A stretch of 64,000 nt of DNA from Phenylobacterium sp. LH3H17 (lineage in GTDB: Bacteria; Pseudomonadota; Alphaproteobacteria; Caulobacterales; Caulobacteraceae), in NCBI RefSeq assembly GCF_024298925.1, contig NZ_CP101283.1, forward strand, positions 1,803,001 through 1,867,000. Reading direction: 5' to 3'. Positions 1 to 8,824 of this stretch are shown here, piece by piece. The position numbers and the translations under genes were made by a program. Under the pieces are notes generated by a model. It saw nothing but the letters and a program-made list of their open reading frames with translations, was not told the origin of the DNA and searched no databases. Each line of letters starts with the position of its first letter. Position 1 is the first letter of the stretch.

Positions 1-1409
1 TCCACGGCGATCGGGGCGGCGGCTTCGGCCGCCTGGCCGTCACGGTCGGGCAGGGCGTTGATGTCATAGGGCAGTTCGAGCCGGAAGCACGAGCCCACGC
101 CGACCGCGCTGTGGCCGGTGAGTTCGCCGCCCATGAGCCGCGCGAGCTGGCGCGAGAGGGACAGGCCCAGGCCCGCGCCGGAGGTGCCGGCGCTTGTCCG
201 CTCGATGCGGTGGAAGGGTTCGAAGGCCCGATCCAGCTCGTCGGTGGCCAGGCCCGGACCGGTATCGGCGATCTCGATGGCCAGGCGTCCGGAGCCTGCC
301 AGTTCTATCCGCGCCTCGACCCGGCCGCGAACAGTGAACTTGAGCGCGTTGCCCAGCAGGTTGGCGAGGATCTGGCGAGCCCGGTGCACGTCGGCGATCG
401 CCGCGCCGCGGTCGGCCATGGCGAGTTCGGGAGATACGTGCAGGTTAATCTCCAGCGCCTTGGCCGAGGCGTTGGGCCGGTTGAGCAGCACCAGGTCGCG
501 GATCAGGGCGACCGGATCGAAGGGGCGTGTGTCCACCGACAGCCGCCCGGCCTCGGCGGTCTCGGAATCGAGCGTGGTGTTCAGCACCGAGATCAGGTCG
601 TTGGCGGCGTCCAGCGCCGCGGCGAGCTGTTCGCGCGAGGGCGCCGAACGCCCGTTGTGGCCGACGGCCGCCGAGAGCACGTGGGCGACCCCCGTCAAGC
701 CGTTGCGGATCTCGTGGCTGAGCGTGGCCACCAGGTCGGACTTGGACCGGGCCAGCTTGTTGGCGGCGTCCACCATTCCGGCGCGGTCGGCGATCAGCAC
801 TTCGCGCTCGACGGCCAGGGCGAACTGGCTGCGCAGGATGCGATTGACGATGAGGGCGAGCGCCAGGGCCAGCGCCACAGCGCCCCAGGCGATGTTGGCG
901 AGTTCACGCGTCTCGGGCCTGGAGAACAGGAAGAACAGCGGACCGGCCACCGCGGCCGATCCCAGGATCAACAGGCTGGGCAGCCAGGAGGCGGCGAAGA
1001 AGATGACCACGATCGCCGCGGCCAGGGACATCAGCAGCAGGGGCTCTCGCGCCAGACCTGCCCCGTCGGCGAAGGCCGACATCTGGGCGACGGCGGCGGC
1101 CCAGAGCAGGCCGCTGAAGATCTGGATGCGCCCGCGCATGGCCAGGTCGGTTCGGGCCTCGGGCCGCTTCAGCCAGTTCACCACGGCGTAGAAGGCGCCC
1201 CAGGCCGCGGCGAAAATGGCGAAGGTCCCGCTCATCCAGACCGCGTTCTCGGCGTGAGATCCGGCCCAGACATAGGCTGGCAGGCTGACCGAAAAGACGG
1301 CCAGGGCGTAGGGGAGCAGCGCGGTCTGGGCGTCCAGCGCCTGCTGGGTGACCGAAAGCCCGCCGCGGTCACGGGTTTGCTCGGGGGTCCGCTCGGTCTG
1401 GTCAATCAT
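1..1409 (-). CDS. Membrane sensor histidine kinase, partial (C-terminus beyond window start)
   Basis: Reading the minus strand from the ATG at 1409, which follows GAGGAG by 9 nt, the frame stays open to the window edge (469 codons). About six hydrophobic segments span residues 30-192. They are followed by a dimerisation/phosphoacceptor helix with SHEIRNGLTG, where the phosphorylated His is near residue 232. An HATPase_c domain follows, with the N-box (LLGNALKFT, about 350), G1 (DTGPGLA, about 382) and G2 (GAGLGLSLS, about 410). The protein should autophosphorylate and pass the phosphate to a response regulator. An Ala/Glu-rich linker follows the ATPase domain at the cut, so a fused receiver domain is possible but cannot be seen. 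No dedicated sensor domain is recognised apart from the membrane segments. An Hpt gene lies 2 kb away. Confidence 0.9.
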   Translation of the reverse strand, partial: MIDQTERTPEQTRDRGGLSVTQQALDAQTALLPYALAVFSVSLPAYVWAGSHAENAVWMSGTFAIFAAAWGAFYAVVNWLKRPEARTDLAMRGRIQIFSGLLWAAAVAQMSAFADGAGLAREPLLLMSLAAAIVVIFFAASWLPSLLILGSAAVAGPLFFLFSRPETRELANIAWGAVALALALALIVNRILRSQFALAVEREVLIADRAGMVDAANKLARSKSDLVATLSHEIRNGLTGVAHVLSAAVGHNGRSAPSREQLAAALDAANDLISVLNTTLDSETAEAGRLSVDTRPFDPVALIRDLVLLNRPNASAKALEINLHVSPELAMADRGAAIADVHRARQILANLLGNALKFTVRGRVEARIELAGSGRLAIEIADTGPGLATDELDRAFEPFHRIERTSAGTSGAGLGLSLSRQLARLMGGELTGHSAVGVGSCFRLELPYDINALPDRDGQAAEAAAPIAV

Positions 1410-1574
1410 CAAATCGAGCTCCTCGGTGACGAACCGCAAGTCTAGTCGCCGCAGGGTTTGCGAGGGGTTTACGAGGCCCGCTAATCCACACCTTCCAGGG
1501 CAACCGATCATTAAGCCTAACCAGCCATTATCGCCCTCGGAGCCTTCGGTTCCGGGCTGGGGTGAGGCGGAGAA

Positions 1575-2723
1575 ATGGCGACCACGCGCGCGGCGCTGAC
1601 GGACGACGATATACGCACGCTCGTTAAGGGCGCGACGCCCGACGAGCGCGCCGTCGCCGCGCACCGGCTGTGCCGCTCCATCGAGACCGCCACGCTCTCC
1701 GAGGAGGAGCGCGCACAGGCCCACGAAATCCTGCGGGTAATGGCCGTCGACGCCGCCGAACTGGTGCGCCGGGCCGTGGCCGTGACCCTCAAGAACTCCT
1801 CGGTAGTGCCGCGCGACGTGGCCCTGACCCTGGCCCGCGACGTGGAGAGCGTCGCCCTGCCGATCCTGGGCGCTTCGCCGGCCTTCACCGACGAGGACCT
1901 GGCCGAGATCGTCCGGCTGGGCGGGCCGGTGCGCCAGGTTGTGATCGCCAAGCGCCCGCGGGTGTCGCAGGTCGTCACCGCCGCCATCGCCGAGCATGGG
2001 GTGGAGCGCGCGGTCGAGGCGGCCTGCGCCAACGACAACGCCGATTTCGCCGAGGCGACCCTCCAGCGCGTGATCGAGCGCTTCGAACAGTCCGAACGGG
2101 TTCTCGCCGCGGTCGCCTACCGCGACGCCCTGCCGGTCTCGGTGACCGAGCGGCTGATCGACATGGTCGGCGACGCCGTGCGCGACCACCTCCTGAACCA
2201 CCACGCCGTCTCGCCGGAACTGGCGCTGCAGATCGCCATGGGCGCCAAGGAGCGCGCGACCATCGACCTGGTCGACCAGGCCGGCCGCACCAGCGACGTG
2301 AGGGCCTTCGTCGCGCACCTGAACAAGAACCAGCGCCTTTCGGCATCCCTGCTTCTGCGGGGCATGGCGCACGGCCACATGACCTTCCTCGAATGGGGCC
2401 TGGCCGAGCTGGCGGGGGTGCCGCACCATCGCACCTGGTTGATGATCCATGACGCCGGCCCGCTTGGCCTGCGGGCGATCTATGAGCGGGCCGGCTTGCC
2501 GGCGCGGCTCTATCCGGCCTTCCGCTCGGGCGTGGACACCTTCCACTCCATGGAGTTCGACGGCGGGGCCCGCGACCGCGAGCGCTTCCAGGAGAAGATG
2601 CTGCAGCGGTTCCTCACCCAGCCGACCGCCGCCTCGCGCGAGGATGTCGACTACCTCCTGGAGAAGATGGACCGGATCTCAATCGAGACCCGCAAGTCGT
2701 TCCGCGCCGAACAGAGCGCCTGA
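1575..2723 (+). CDS. DUF2336 domain protein
   Basis: A 382-residue soluble protein beginning MATTRAALTDDDI, with GGCGGAGAA directly before the ATG. It is built from helical, HEAT-like segments rich in Ala, Arg, Glu and Val (for example VRRAVAVTLKNS and PILGASPAFTDEDLAEIV), which is the pattern of the DUF2336 family found mainly in alphaproteobacteria. No catalytic motif is visible, so a scaffold or protein-binding role is only an inference. It is transcribed divergently from the histidine kinase, with 165 bp between the starts. A second, diverged DUF2336 gene of similar length sits at 4963-6084 on the other strand. Confidence 0.85.
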   Translation: MATTRAALTDDDIRTLVKGATPDERAVAAHRLCRSIETATLSEEERAQAHEILRVMAVDAAELVRRAVAVTLKNSSVVPRDVALTLARDVESVALPILGASPAFTDEDLAEIVRLGGPVRQVVIAKRPRVSQVVTAAIAEHGVERAVEAACANDNADFAEATLQRVIERFEQSERVLAAVAYRDALPVSVTERLIDMVGDAVRDHLLNHHAVSPELALQIAMGAKERATIDLVDQAGRTSDVRAFVAHLNKNQRLSASLLLRGMAHGHMTFLEWGLAELAGVPHHRTWLMIHDAGPLGLRAIYERAGLPARLYPAFRSGVDTFHSMEFDGGARDRERFQEKMLQRFLTQPTAASREDVDYLLEKMDRISIETRKSFRAEQSA

Positions 2724-2771
2724 CCTAGGGTCAGACTTGCGTGCGGGCGCCGAGGCTTTCAAGCTGGCGCC

Positions 2772-3542
2772 ATGACCCAGGACATCAAGCCCGCCGCCAC
2801 CATCCTGCTGCTGCGCGACGATCCGACCTTCGAAGTGCTGATGGTCAAGCGCCACCACCAGATCGACTTCGCGTCCGGCGCCCTGGTGTTCCCGGGCGGC
2901 AAGAGCCACGCGGGTGACCATGACCCGGCCTGGGCGAACCATGTCCTGGGCTGGAACGACTTCGACGCCGAGCAGCGGGGCCTGCGGATCGCCGCGATCC
3001 GCGAGGTGTTCGAGGAAGCCGGCATCCTGTTCGGGGAACGGCTGAACGGCGAACCCATCGGCGGCGAGGCTTGTCCGATGGAAGTCCGCCGCGCGGTCGA
3101 TAAGGGCGAGACCGCCTTCCTGGACGTGGTGAAGGATCTTGGGGTTCGTCTCGACCTCAACGCCTTGACCGTCTTTGCCCGCTGGATCACCCCGCCGCTC
3201 ACCCCCAAGCGTTTCGATACCTGGTTCTATGTGGCGGATGCGCCGGACGACCAGCTCGCCGCCTGCGACGGACACGAAACCGTCGACGCCGAGTGGATCG
3301 AGCCCAAGGAGGTGCTGCGCTTGGCCGCGGCCGGGGAACGCAAGGTGATCTTTCCGACCCGGATGAACGTCCAGCTGCTGGCCGAGGCCAGCAGCGCCAG
3401 TGACTGCATCGCCCGGGCGGTCGGCCGCACCCTGGTCACCGTCGAGCCACAAATTCAGGACGGGCCGGGCGGCAAGGTGCTGGTCCTGCCGCCGGACGCC
3501 GGCTACGGCGATGTGGCCGAGCCGCTCGCCAATGTGATGTAA
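2772..3542 (+). CDS. Nudix hydrolase family protein
   Basis: A 256-residue protein with the N-terminal Nudix beta-strand pattern (ATILLLRDD, EVLMVKRHH), then LVFPGGKS near residue 38 and the core REVFEEAGIL at 77-86. These provide the GG...REUxEE metal-binding signature for hydrolysis of a nucleoside diphosphate linked to another group. About 25 residues separate the GG from the RE, a longer spacing than in the classical 23-residue box and typical of the larger NUDT7/8/19-like (CoA or acyl-CoA pyrophosphatase) branch. The substrate therefore cannot be set from sequence. It starts 48 bp after the DUF2336 gene and has no strong ribosome-binding site. Confidence 0.85.
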   Translation: MTQDIKPAATILLLRDDPTFEVLMVKRHHQIDFASGALVFPGGKSHAGDHDPAWANHVLGWNDFDAEQRGLRIAAIREVFEEAGILFGERLNGEPIGGEACPMEVRRAVDKGETAFLDVVKDLGVRLDLNALTVFARWITPPLTPKRFDTWFYVADAPDDQLAACDGHETVDAEWIEPKEVLRLAAAGERKVIFPTRMNVQLLAEASSASDCIARAVGRTLVTVEPQIQDGPGGKVLVLPPDAGYGDVAEPLANVM

Positions 3543-3561
3543 GGCGGTCGCGCCGGGCGCG

Positions 3562-4044
3562 TCAGGCGCCGGTCTCGATGACCCTGCGTTCCAGTTCCTC
3601 GATGAGGATCTTCCCCACGGGGTGCTCGTCGGTCTTGATGTCGTCGCGAACGGCGGCCTTGATCGCGTCGATGTGGGCGTCGACCAGGGGCATGGAGACG
3701 GTCAGGCGCTTGTCCTTGTCGTCGATCAGCCGGCAGAGCGAAGCCCCGATCCGGGTGATCAGCGGGAACTCGTAGGTGGTTCCCAGGCCCTTGAGGTCGT
3801 GGGCGCGGAGATAGAGCGTTTCCATGGTCTCGGGCGAGACGCCCTGGGCGCGCACGGTCTGGCGGGCGGCGTCCAGCTTCACGACTTCATCGGCGAGCCA
3901 CTGCGAGAAATTTCCCGACAGGCTCTTGAGCGCGGCTTCCGCCTTGGCGATGGCGCTGGGATCGATTGCGCCGAAGCGGCCGCCAACCTTGAGTCGAAGG
4001 CTGGTGGGGGCGGGAATGACCTGGCCCGGATTCTGCTGGCTCAC
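3562..4044 (-). CDS. Hpt (histidine phosphotransfer) domain protein
   Basis: A 160-residue soluble protein. The motif YLRAHDLKGLGTTYEF contains the phospho-accepting His82 in the usual HxLKG Hpt context, inside predicted antiparallel helices. Standalone Hpt proteins shuttle phosphate between receiver domains or from hybrid kinases. The start is GTG at 4044, 8 nt after AGGAGG. The N-terminal 25 residues look unstructured. It is convergent with the Nudix gene (19 bp apart) and lies close to a sensor kinase, which makes a shared phosphorelay plausible but unproven. Confidence 0.85.
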   Translation of the reverse strand: MSQQNPGQVIPAPTSLRLKVGGRFGAIDPSAIAKAEAALKSLSGNFSQWLADEVVKLDAARQTVRAQGVSPETMETLYLRAHDLKGLGTTYEFPLITRIGASLCRLIDDKDKRLTVSMPLVDAHIDAIKAAVRDDIKTDEHPVGKILIEELERRVIETGA

Positions 4045-4120
4045 GAGACGCCTCCTAAACAGTCGTCAACAGACTACGGCTCATCCGTTAACAACGAATG
4101 GAGTGTGAATCCAATTGATT

Positions 4121-4903
4121 TCAAACGGAAAATTGCTCAGCCAGCACTCGCTCCTCCAGGCTACGCCCGGCGTCGAACAGCATATGCAAGGCCACGTCGC
4201 GATCCTCCGCGATATGGACCTCCAGGACATCGCGTACCTCGAAATTGTCGGCCACGGCGCTCACCGGGCGCTTATCGGCTTCCATGATCTCGAACTTGAC
4301 CCGCGCGGTGTGGCCCAGCAGCGCGCCGCGCCAGCGGCGGGGGCGAAAGGCGCTGATCGGCGTCAGCGCCAGGACGCGGGCGTCGAGGGGGATGATCGGG
4401 CCGTGGGCCGAGAGGTTGTAGGCGGTCGAGCCGGCCGGGGTGGCCACCAGGGCGCCGTCGCAGGAGAGTTCCCCCAGCCGCACCTTGTCGTCGATGGAGA
4501 TGCGCAGCTTGGCGGTCTGGCGGGTCTGGCGCAGCAGGCTGACCTCATTGATCGCCACGGCCCGGTGCTCGCGACGGTCGGTGTCGATGGCCACCATCTG
4601 AAGGGGATGGATGACGGCGCTCTCGGCGGCGTTGATCCGCTCCAGAAGCGCGTCTTCGCTGTACTCGTTCATCAGGAACCCGACCGAACCGCGGTTCATG
4701 CCGTAGATCGGCAGGCCGCCAGACAGGTTCTCGTGCAGGGTCTCCAGCATGAAGCCGTCGCCGCCCAGCGCCACGATCACCTGGGCTTCGGCGAGCGACG
4801 CCTGGCCATAGCGGGCGATCAGCGTCTCGCGCGCCTCCTGGGCCTCGGGCCGGTCGCTGGCGGTGAAGTGCAGGCGGGTGACGAAGGGCTCGGGTTTGAA
4901 CAT
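4121..4903 (-). CDS. nadK: NAD kinase
   Basis: A 260-residue ATP-NAD kinase that phosphorylates NAD to NADP in the cytoplasm. Diagnostic motifs are [12 protein letters not shown] with GGDG at 47-50, [22 protein letters not shown] and the substrate loop [21 protein letters not shown]. The length fits the short alphaproteobacterial form. The ATG at 4903 is preceded by an AGGAG at a rather long 13-nt distance. It lies between the Hpt gene and the second DUF2336 gene, all on the minus strand with gaps of 59-76 bp. Confidence 0.95.
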   Translation of the reverse strand: MFKPEPFVTRLHFTASDRPEAQEARETLIARYGQASLAEAQVIVALGGDGFMLETLHENLSGGLPIYGMNRGSVGFLMNEYSEDALLERINAAESAVIHPLQMVAIDTDRREHRAVAINEVSLLRQTRQTAKLRISIDDKVRLGELSCDGALVATPAGSTAYNLSAHGPIIPLDARVLALTPISAFRPRRWRGALLGHTARVKFEIMEADKRPVSAVADNFEVRDVLEVHIAEDRDVALHMLFDAGRSLEERVLAEQFSV

Positions 4904-4962
4904 CGGCGGTCAGAAGCTCCTGCATCGCCCAATCCGTCAACCAGGCTCTTAAACCTGGCGCG

Positions 4963-6084
4963 TCACCGCGGCGTGACAGCCTGACGGAAGGCGGCGCCGG
5001 CGATGTCGGCGCCCAGGGGGCCGAAGGCGCCCCCGGCCCGGCGCGCGGCCTCGTCCCCGCCGCCAGGCCGTCCGCCGTTCAGCTTGCGGACCAGCTCCAG
5101 GATGGTCGGGAAGACGCTGCGGTCGATGTCGACGGAGGCGCAGGCCAGGGCCAGCAGTTCGGGCCGGTCGGAGTTGAGCGCCCGACGCACCTGGGCGGGG
5201 TCGAAACGGCCCAGGGTCGCCAGGCCGCCGACGAACAGCGACAGCTTGCCTTCCTGCAGGGCGCGCAGCAGGTAGCCGGGACGCAACTGGCCGGCTGTGT
5301 TGAGCTTGGCCAGGAGCTGTTCCTCCATCTCCTCGCGTTCGCCCTCGCGACGGACCACGAGTTCGCCGGACGCCGGCGCCAGGCCGCCGTGGGCCTCGCG
5401 GACCGCGGCCCCAAGCGCCGCGTCCAGGGCCGCGCCGTCCAGGCGGAAGCGCGCGACCAGGCCCTGGCGCATGGACTGACCGACCCAGAGATAGAGCTGC
5501 CGGGCCAGGTCGTCGGTGAGGGCCGGGTGATGCGAGAGGGGCGCGCGTAGGGCGACGATCCGCTCCGAGGCGGCGACCAGCCGGCCCATGTCGTGGGCGT
5601 TGACCTGGGCGGTGAAATTGCCGGCCAGGGCGGTCAGCACCGCCGGCTCCTGTTGCTGCAGGATGGCGGCGACCACCGGCGGGCCCAGATTGGGCCGCCG
5701 CGCCACCTCGATCTGATGCTCGATCGTGGCCTCGACCAGCAGCCGGACCAGGTCGTGATCCTTGAGCACCGGGCTGCCGGCGATGATCGGGCGGGCGATC
5801 TCGATGTCGTCCAGCGCCAGGACGTTGATCAAGGCCGCGGGCGCCCAGTCGGCGCCGGCCAGCTTGTCGGCAAGGCGGGCGCGGATGTCGCGCTCGGCCT
5901 CGACCACCAGGCTCATGAAGATGGAATTGAGCAGGGCCTGGATCGGCGGCGCCTTCATCACCGCCTGGGCGCCTTCTCCCGCGTCGCACAGATCGACGAT
6001 GGCCAGCAGCAGGCGTTCACGGTCCGCGGGCGCCTTGCTCTTGGCGAGCCCTAGAATCTCGTCGGCTTTCGCGGCCACGCTCAA
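4963..6084 (-). CDS. DUF2336 domain protein (second copy)
   Basis: A 373-residue, helix-rich protein of the DUF2336 family. It has the same overall length and repeat-like helical layout as the protein at 1575-2723 (for example DDIEIARPIIAGSPVLKDHDL and IEVARRPNLGPPVVAAIL) but clearly diverged sequence. The start is TTG at 6084, 8 nt after GGGAG; a GTG two codons downstream is the alternative. A Gly/Ala-rich segment precedes the C-terminus. The function is unknown; no transmembrane segment or catalytic signature is seen. Confidence 0.8.
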   Translation of the reverse strand: MSVAAKADEILGLAKSKAPADRERLLLAIVDLCDAGEGAQAVMKAPPIQALLNSIFMSLVVEAERDIRARLADKLAGADWAPAALINVLALDDIEIARPIIAGSPVLKDHDLVRLLVEATIEHQIEVARRPNLGPPVVAAILQQQEPAVLTALAGNFTAQVNAHDMGRLVAASERIVALRAPLSHHPALTDDLARQLYLWVGQSMRQGLVARFRLDGAALDAALGAAVREAHGGLAPASGELVVRREGEREEMEEQLLAKLNTAGQLRPGYLLRALQEGKLSLFVGGLATLGRFDPAQVRRALNSDRPELLALACASVDIDRSVFPTILELVRKLNGGRPGGGDEAARRAGGAFGPLGADIAGAAFRQAVTPR

Positions 6085-6204
6085 ACTCGGAACTCCCGGC
6101 GCCCAAGCTGGCGAATCTGCTGAGGCTGAATGAAAACATGGTTAGAAGGCTCTGACCATGAAAGGCCCTTAAGGGCCGCGGGCACGCAAGGGAGCGATAC
6201 GAGG

Positions 6205-7701
6205 ATGGCCGATCCGCTGATCTTGGCCCTGGACCAGGGCACGACCTCGACCCGCGCCATACTGTTCGACGCCCAGGGCGCGCCGCTGGCCGACGCCGGG
6301 CGCCCGCTGGAGCAATTCTATCCCGAGGACGGCTGGGTCGAGCACGACGCTGAGCAGATATTCGAGACCTGCGTGGAGGTGCTGCGCGAGGCGGTGGCGA
6401 AGGCCGGGCGGTCGATGTCCGAGGTCACGGCCATCGGCGTCACCAACCAGCGCGAGACGGTGGTGATCTGGGACAAGGTCACCGGCAAGCCGATCCACAA
6501 GGCCATCGTCTGGCAGGATCGCCGTACGGCTCCCACCTGCGAGCGGCTGCGCGCCGCGGGGCTGGAGCCGAAGGTCACCAGCATCACCGGCCTGCTGCTG
6601 GACCCGTATTTCTCGGGCACCAAGATCGCCTGGCTGCTGGGGGCCGTCCCCGGCGCCCGGGCCCGCGCCCAGGCCGGCGAACTGCTGGTCGGCACCATGG
6701 ACGCCTGGGTGATCTGGAAGCTGACCGGCGGGGCGGTTCACGCCACCGACGCCACCAACGCCTCGCGCACCCTGCTGTTCGACATCAGGGCCCAGGCCTG
6801 GTCGACCGAGATGCTGGACATGCTGGACGTGCCTGCGGCCCTCCTGCCCAAGGTGCTGGACTGCGCCGACGACTATGGGACCACCCAGGCCGACCTGCTG
6901 GGCGCCGCCGTCCCGATCCGCGGGGTGGCCGGCGACCAGCAGGCCGCGCTGATGGGGCAGGGCTGCATCCGGGCCGGCGAGATGAAGGCCACCTATGGCA
7001 CCGGCTGCTTCATGCTGGTCAACACAGGCGAGCACCTGGCGCCGTCGCGCTCGCGGCTGCTGACCACCGTGGCCGCGCGCCTGAACGGCCAACCGACCTA
7101 CGCCCTGGAGGGCTCCATCTTCATCGCCGGCGCGGCCCTGCAGTGGGTCAACGAGGGCCTGGGCGTCGCCGGCGGTGGCTCTGGCGTCGAGGCCCTGGCC
7201 CAGACCGCCAAGGAGGACCATGGCGTGGTCCTGGTCCCGGCCTTCACCGGGCTTGGCGCGCCCTGGTGGGACGCGGGGGCGCGGGGCGCGATCTTCGGCC
7301 TGACCCGGGACTCGGGGCTCGCGGAGATCGCCGAGGCCGCCTTCGACGCCTGCGCCCTGCAGACCCGCGACCTGATCGAGGCCATGCGGGCCGACGCGCC
7401 CGGCGCTTTCGGCGCCCAGGTGGAACTGCGGATCGACGGCGGCATGGCGCGCAGCAAGTGGTTCAGCCAGCGCCTGGCCGATCTTACGGGCGTGGCGGTT
7501 GGGCGGGTCAACTTCCAGGAGATGACCGCCCTGGGCGCGGCGCTGTTCGCGGGCATCGGGGCCGGGATCTACGCCAACGCAGAGGAGGCGACCGCCGCCC
7601 GCGCCAAGACCGAGCGCTTCGAGCCCAGGCTGGACGGTCATGGTCGCGAGCAGGCCTATGCCCGCTGGCTGGACGCCGTGGCGCGGGTGCGGACAGGCTG
7701 A
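6205..7701 (+). CDS. glpK: Glycerol kinase
   Basis: A 498-residue FGGY-family kinase converting glycerol to glycerol 3-phosphate. The N-terminal LALDQGTTSTRAILFD is the ATP-binding phosphate-1 loop. TNQRETVVIWDK, AIVWQDRRT and the C-terminal FGGY signature around GGMARSKWFSQRLADLTG match GlpK. The frame is open 25 codons further upstream, but the ATG at 6205 follows AAGGGAG and matches the family N-terminus. No glpD, glpF or glpR homologue is adjacent, so it appears to be transcribed alone. A small hydrophilic gene follows 60 bp downstream. Confidence 0.95.
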   Translation: MADPLILALDQGTTSTRAILFDAQGAPLADAGRPLEQFYPEDGWVEHDAEQIFETCVEVLREAVAKAGRSMSEVTAIGVTNQRETVVIWDKVTGKPIHKAIVWQDRRTAPTCERLRAAGLEPKVTSITGLLLDPYFSGTKIAWLLGAVPGARARAQAGELLVGTMDAWVIWKLTGGAVHATDATNASRTLLFDIRAQAWSTEMLDMLDVPAALLPKVLDCADDYGTTQADLLGAAVPIRGVAGDQQAALMGQGCIRAGEMKATYGTGCFMLVNTGEHLAPSRSRLLTTVAARLNGQPTYALEGSIFIAGAALQWVNEGLGVAGGGSGVEALAQTAKEDHGVVLVPAFTGLGAPWWDAGARGAIFGLTRDSGLAEIAEAAFDACALQTRDLIEAMRADAPGAFGAQVELRIDGGMARSKWFSQRLADLTGVAVGRVNFQEMTALGAALFAGIGAGIYANAEEATAARAKTERFEPRLDGHGREQAYARWLDAVARVRTG

Positions 7702-7761
7702 GGTCGGGAACCGTCTCCGCCGCCTGTCGCTTTCTTCTGGCAGACAAACCAGGAGGCGATC

Positions 7762-7956
7762 ATGGCCGACAACAACCAGATCCAGGGCGAAGGGAACTAC
7801 GACGCCGCCCGCCGCTACCGCAAGGAACAGGAAGCCTTCGCCAAGACCGGTCCGGTCGAGCAGAAGGCCAAGGAGGCCGAACAGGCGCTTGACGGTCCCG
7901 AGGGCGAGGAACTCGAGCGCGCTCGCCGCGAGACCGGGGCCAAGGGCGCGGAGTAG
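7762..7956 (+). CDS. Small hydrophilic hypothetical protein
   Basis: A 64-residue, highly charged protein (Glu, Lys, Arg, Ala, Gly; no Cys, no hydrophobic core), beginning MADNNQIQGEGNYDAARRY. CAGGAGG is placed 9 nt before the ATG, which supports translation. The composition resembles intrinsically disordered stress-type proteins of alphaproteobacteria, but no family is recognised. It is convergent with the CHRD-domain gene, with only 4 bp between the stop codons. Confidence 0.75.
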   Translation: MADNNQIQGEGNYDAARRYRKEQEAFAKTGPVEQKAKEAEQALDGPEGEELERARRETGAKGAE

Positions 7957-7960
7957 AAGC

Positions 7961-8560
7961 TCAGGCGGCCAGCGGCGCGGCCTTCCGACGGCGAAGCGCC
8001 GCGCCCGCCATGCCGAAGCCCGCGATCATCAAGGCCCAGGTTTGAGGTTCCGGCACCAGGCTAAGTTGTCCGCGGATCTCGCCGCCGGCGAAGCTCGTGG
8101 TGTGGATGTTCAGATAGGCATTGCCGGCCTTGGCCCCGTTGAGCAAGGCGGCGAACGCGCTGGCCATTGTTCCGCCATTGGCGGTGACGAAAGCCGCGTT
8201 GTAGCTGTTGGCGAGCGTCATATCGAAGGTGTGATCATAGCTCCCGCTGGTCGCCCCGGCTGGAAAGCCGGTGAAGGTCGGAGTCGTGGTCGCGACGCCT
8301 GCGTTTATGCCGGCCGGCTGACAGCAGTGGATGTGGGACACCGTGGTCGTGCCCAACAGCCCCGAAAAGCTGGTCTCGACCCGCATGGTGTTCCAGACAT
8401 CGTCGAAGGTCACGCGACCCGTGCCTGTCCCGGGAGTGGCGGCGAAGGGAACCTCGTTGGCTCCCAAGAGGACAGTCTCAAACACGAAGGCGGTCGCATT
8501 CGCTTGGCCTGCAAAGAGGATCGCCGCCGCGGCGGTCGCCAAGAGCAAGTTACGAGACAT
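7961..8560 (-). CDS. CHRD domain exported protein with PEPxxWA C-terminal sorting signal
   Basis: A 199-residue secreted protein. A signal peptide (residues 1-22, cleavage near QANA-TA) is followed by a CHRD domain with its typical EVPF, TGTGRVTF, VSHIHCCQPA and HTTSFAGGEIRGQL elements. The tail has PEPQTWALM near 170, one hydrophobic helix (MIAGFGMAGAAL) and a basic end (RRRK). This is a PEP-CTERM-like sorting signal of the PEPxxWA type, which predicts processing by an exosortase-like enzyme not found in this window. The function of the CHRD domain is unknown. Confidence 0.88.
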   Translation of the reverse strand: MSRNLLLATAAAAILFAGQANATAFVFETVLLGANEVPFAATPGTGTGRVTFDDVWNTMRVETSFSGLLGTTTVSHIHCCQPAGINAGVATTTPTFTGFPAGATSGSYDHTFDMTLANSYNAAFVTANGGTMASAFAALLNGAKAGNAYLNIHTTSFAGGEIRGQLSLVPEPQTWALMIAGFGMAGAALRRRKAAPLAA

Positions 8561-8824
8561 GTGGGCCTCCAGTTCGATTGAAACGGGTGCGTGTCCGAGG
8601 TGGGTTTAGAAGTGTTGAAACTATCTGGCAGAAGAACACGAACAAGCTCTGCTGTCGCGCACTACTTACAGGCTACCCGCATACTTGCAGAAAACCGGTT
8701 CGGTCTTACGAACTTTTCCGTGAAGGACCGCCGCCTGGTTTCGAACAGGCGTTTGAGGTTCAGCCTTGACGCTACGATCGCGCGGCGCGACCCTGGCGCC
8801 CAAGGTTCAGACAGGGAGGCCGCC
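8561..8824. other. Intergenic region between divergent genes
   Basis: 264 bp separating the divergent CHRD-domain and class II aldolase genes. It should hold both promoters. An in-frame upstream extension of the aldolase reading frame crosses it, but the composition and the absence of homology-like features argue against coding. No clear -35/-10 pair was identified. Confidence 0.5.

Noticed and set aside
111..1445. Plus-strand open frames over the kinase gene
   Set aside because: They are complements of the histidine kinase; only the minus-strand frame has H-, N- and G-boxes, membrane helices and a good ribosome-binding site.
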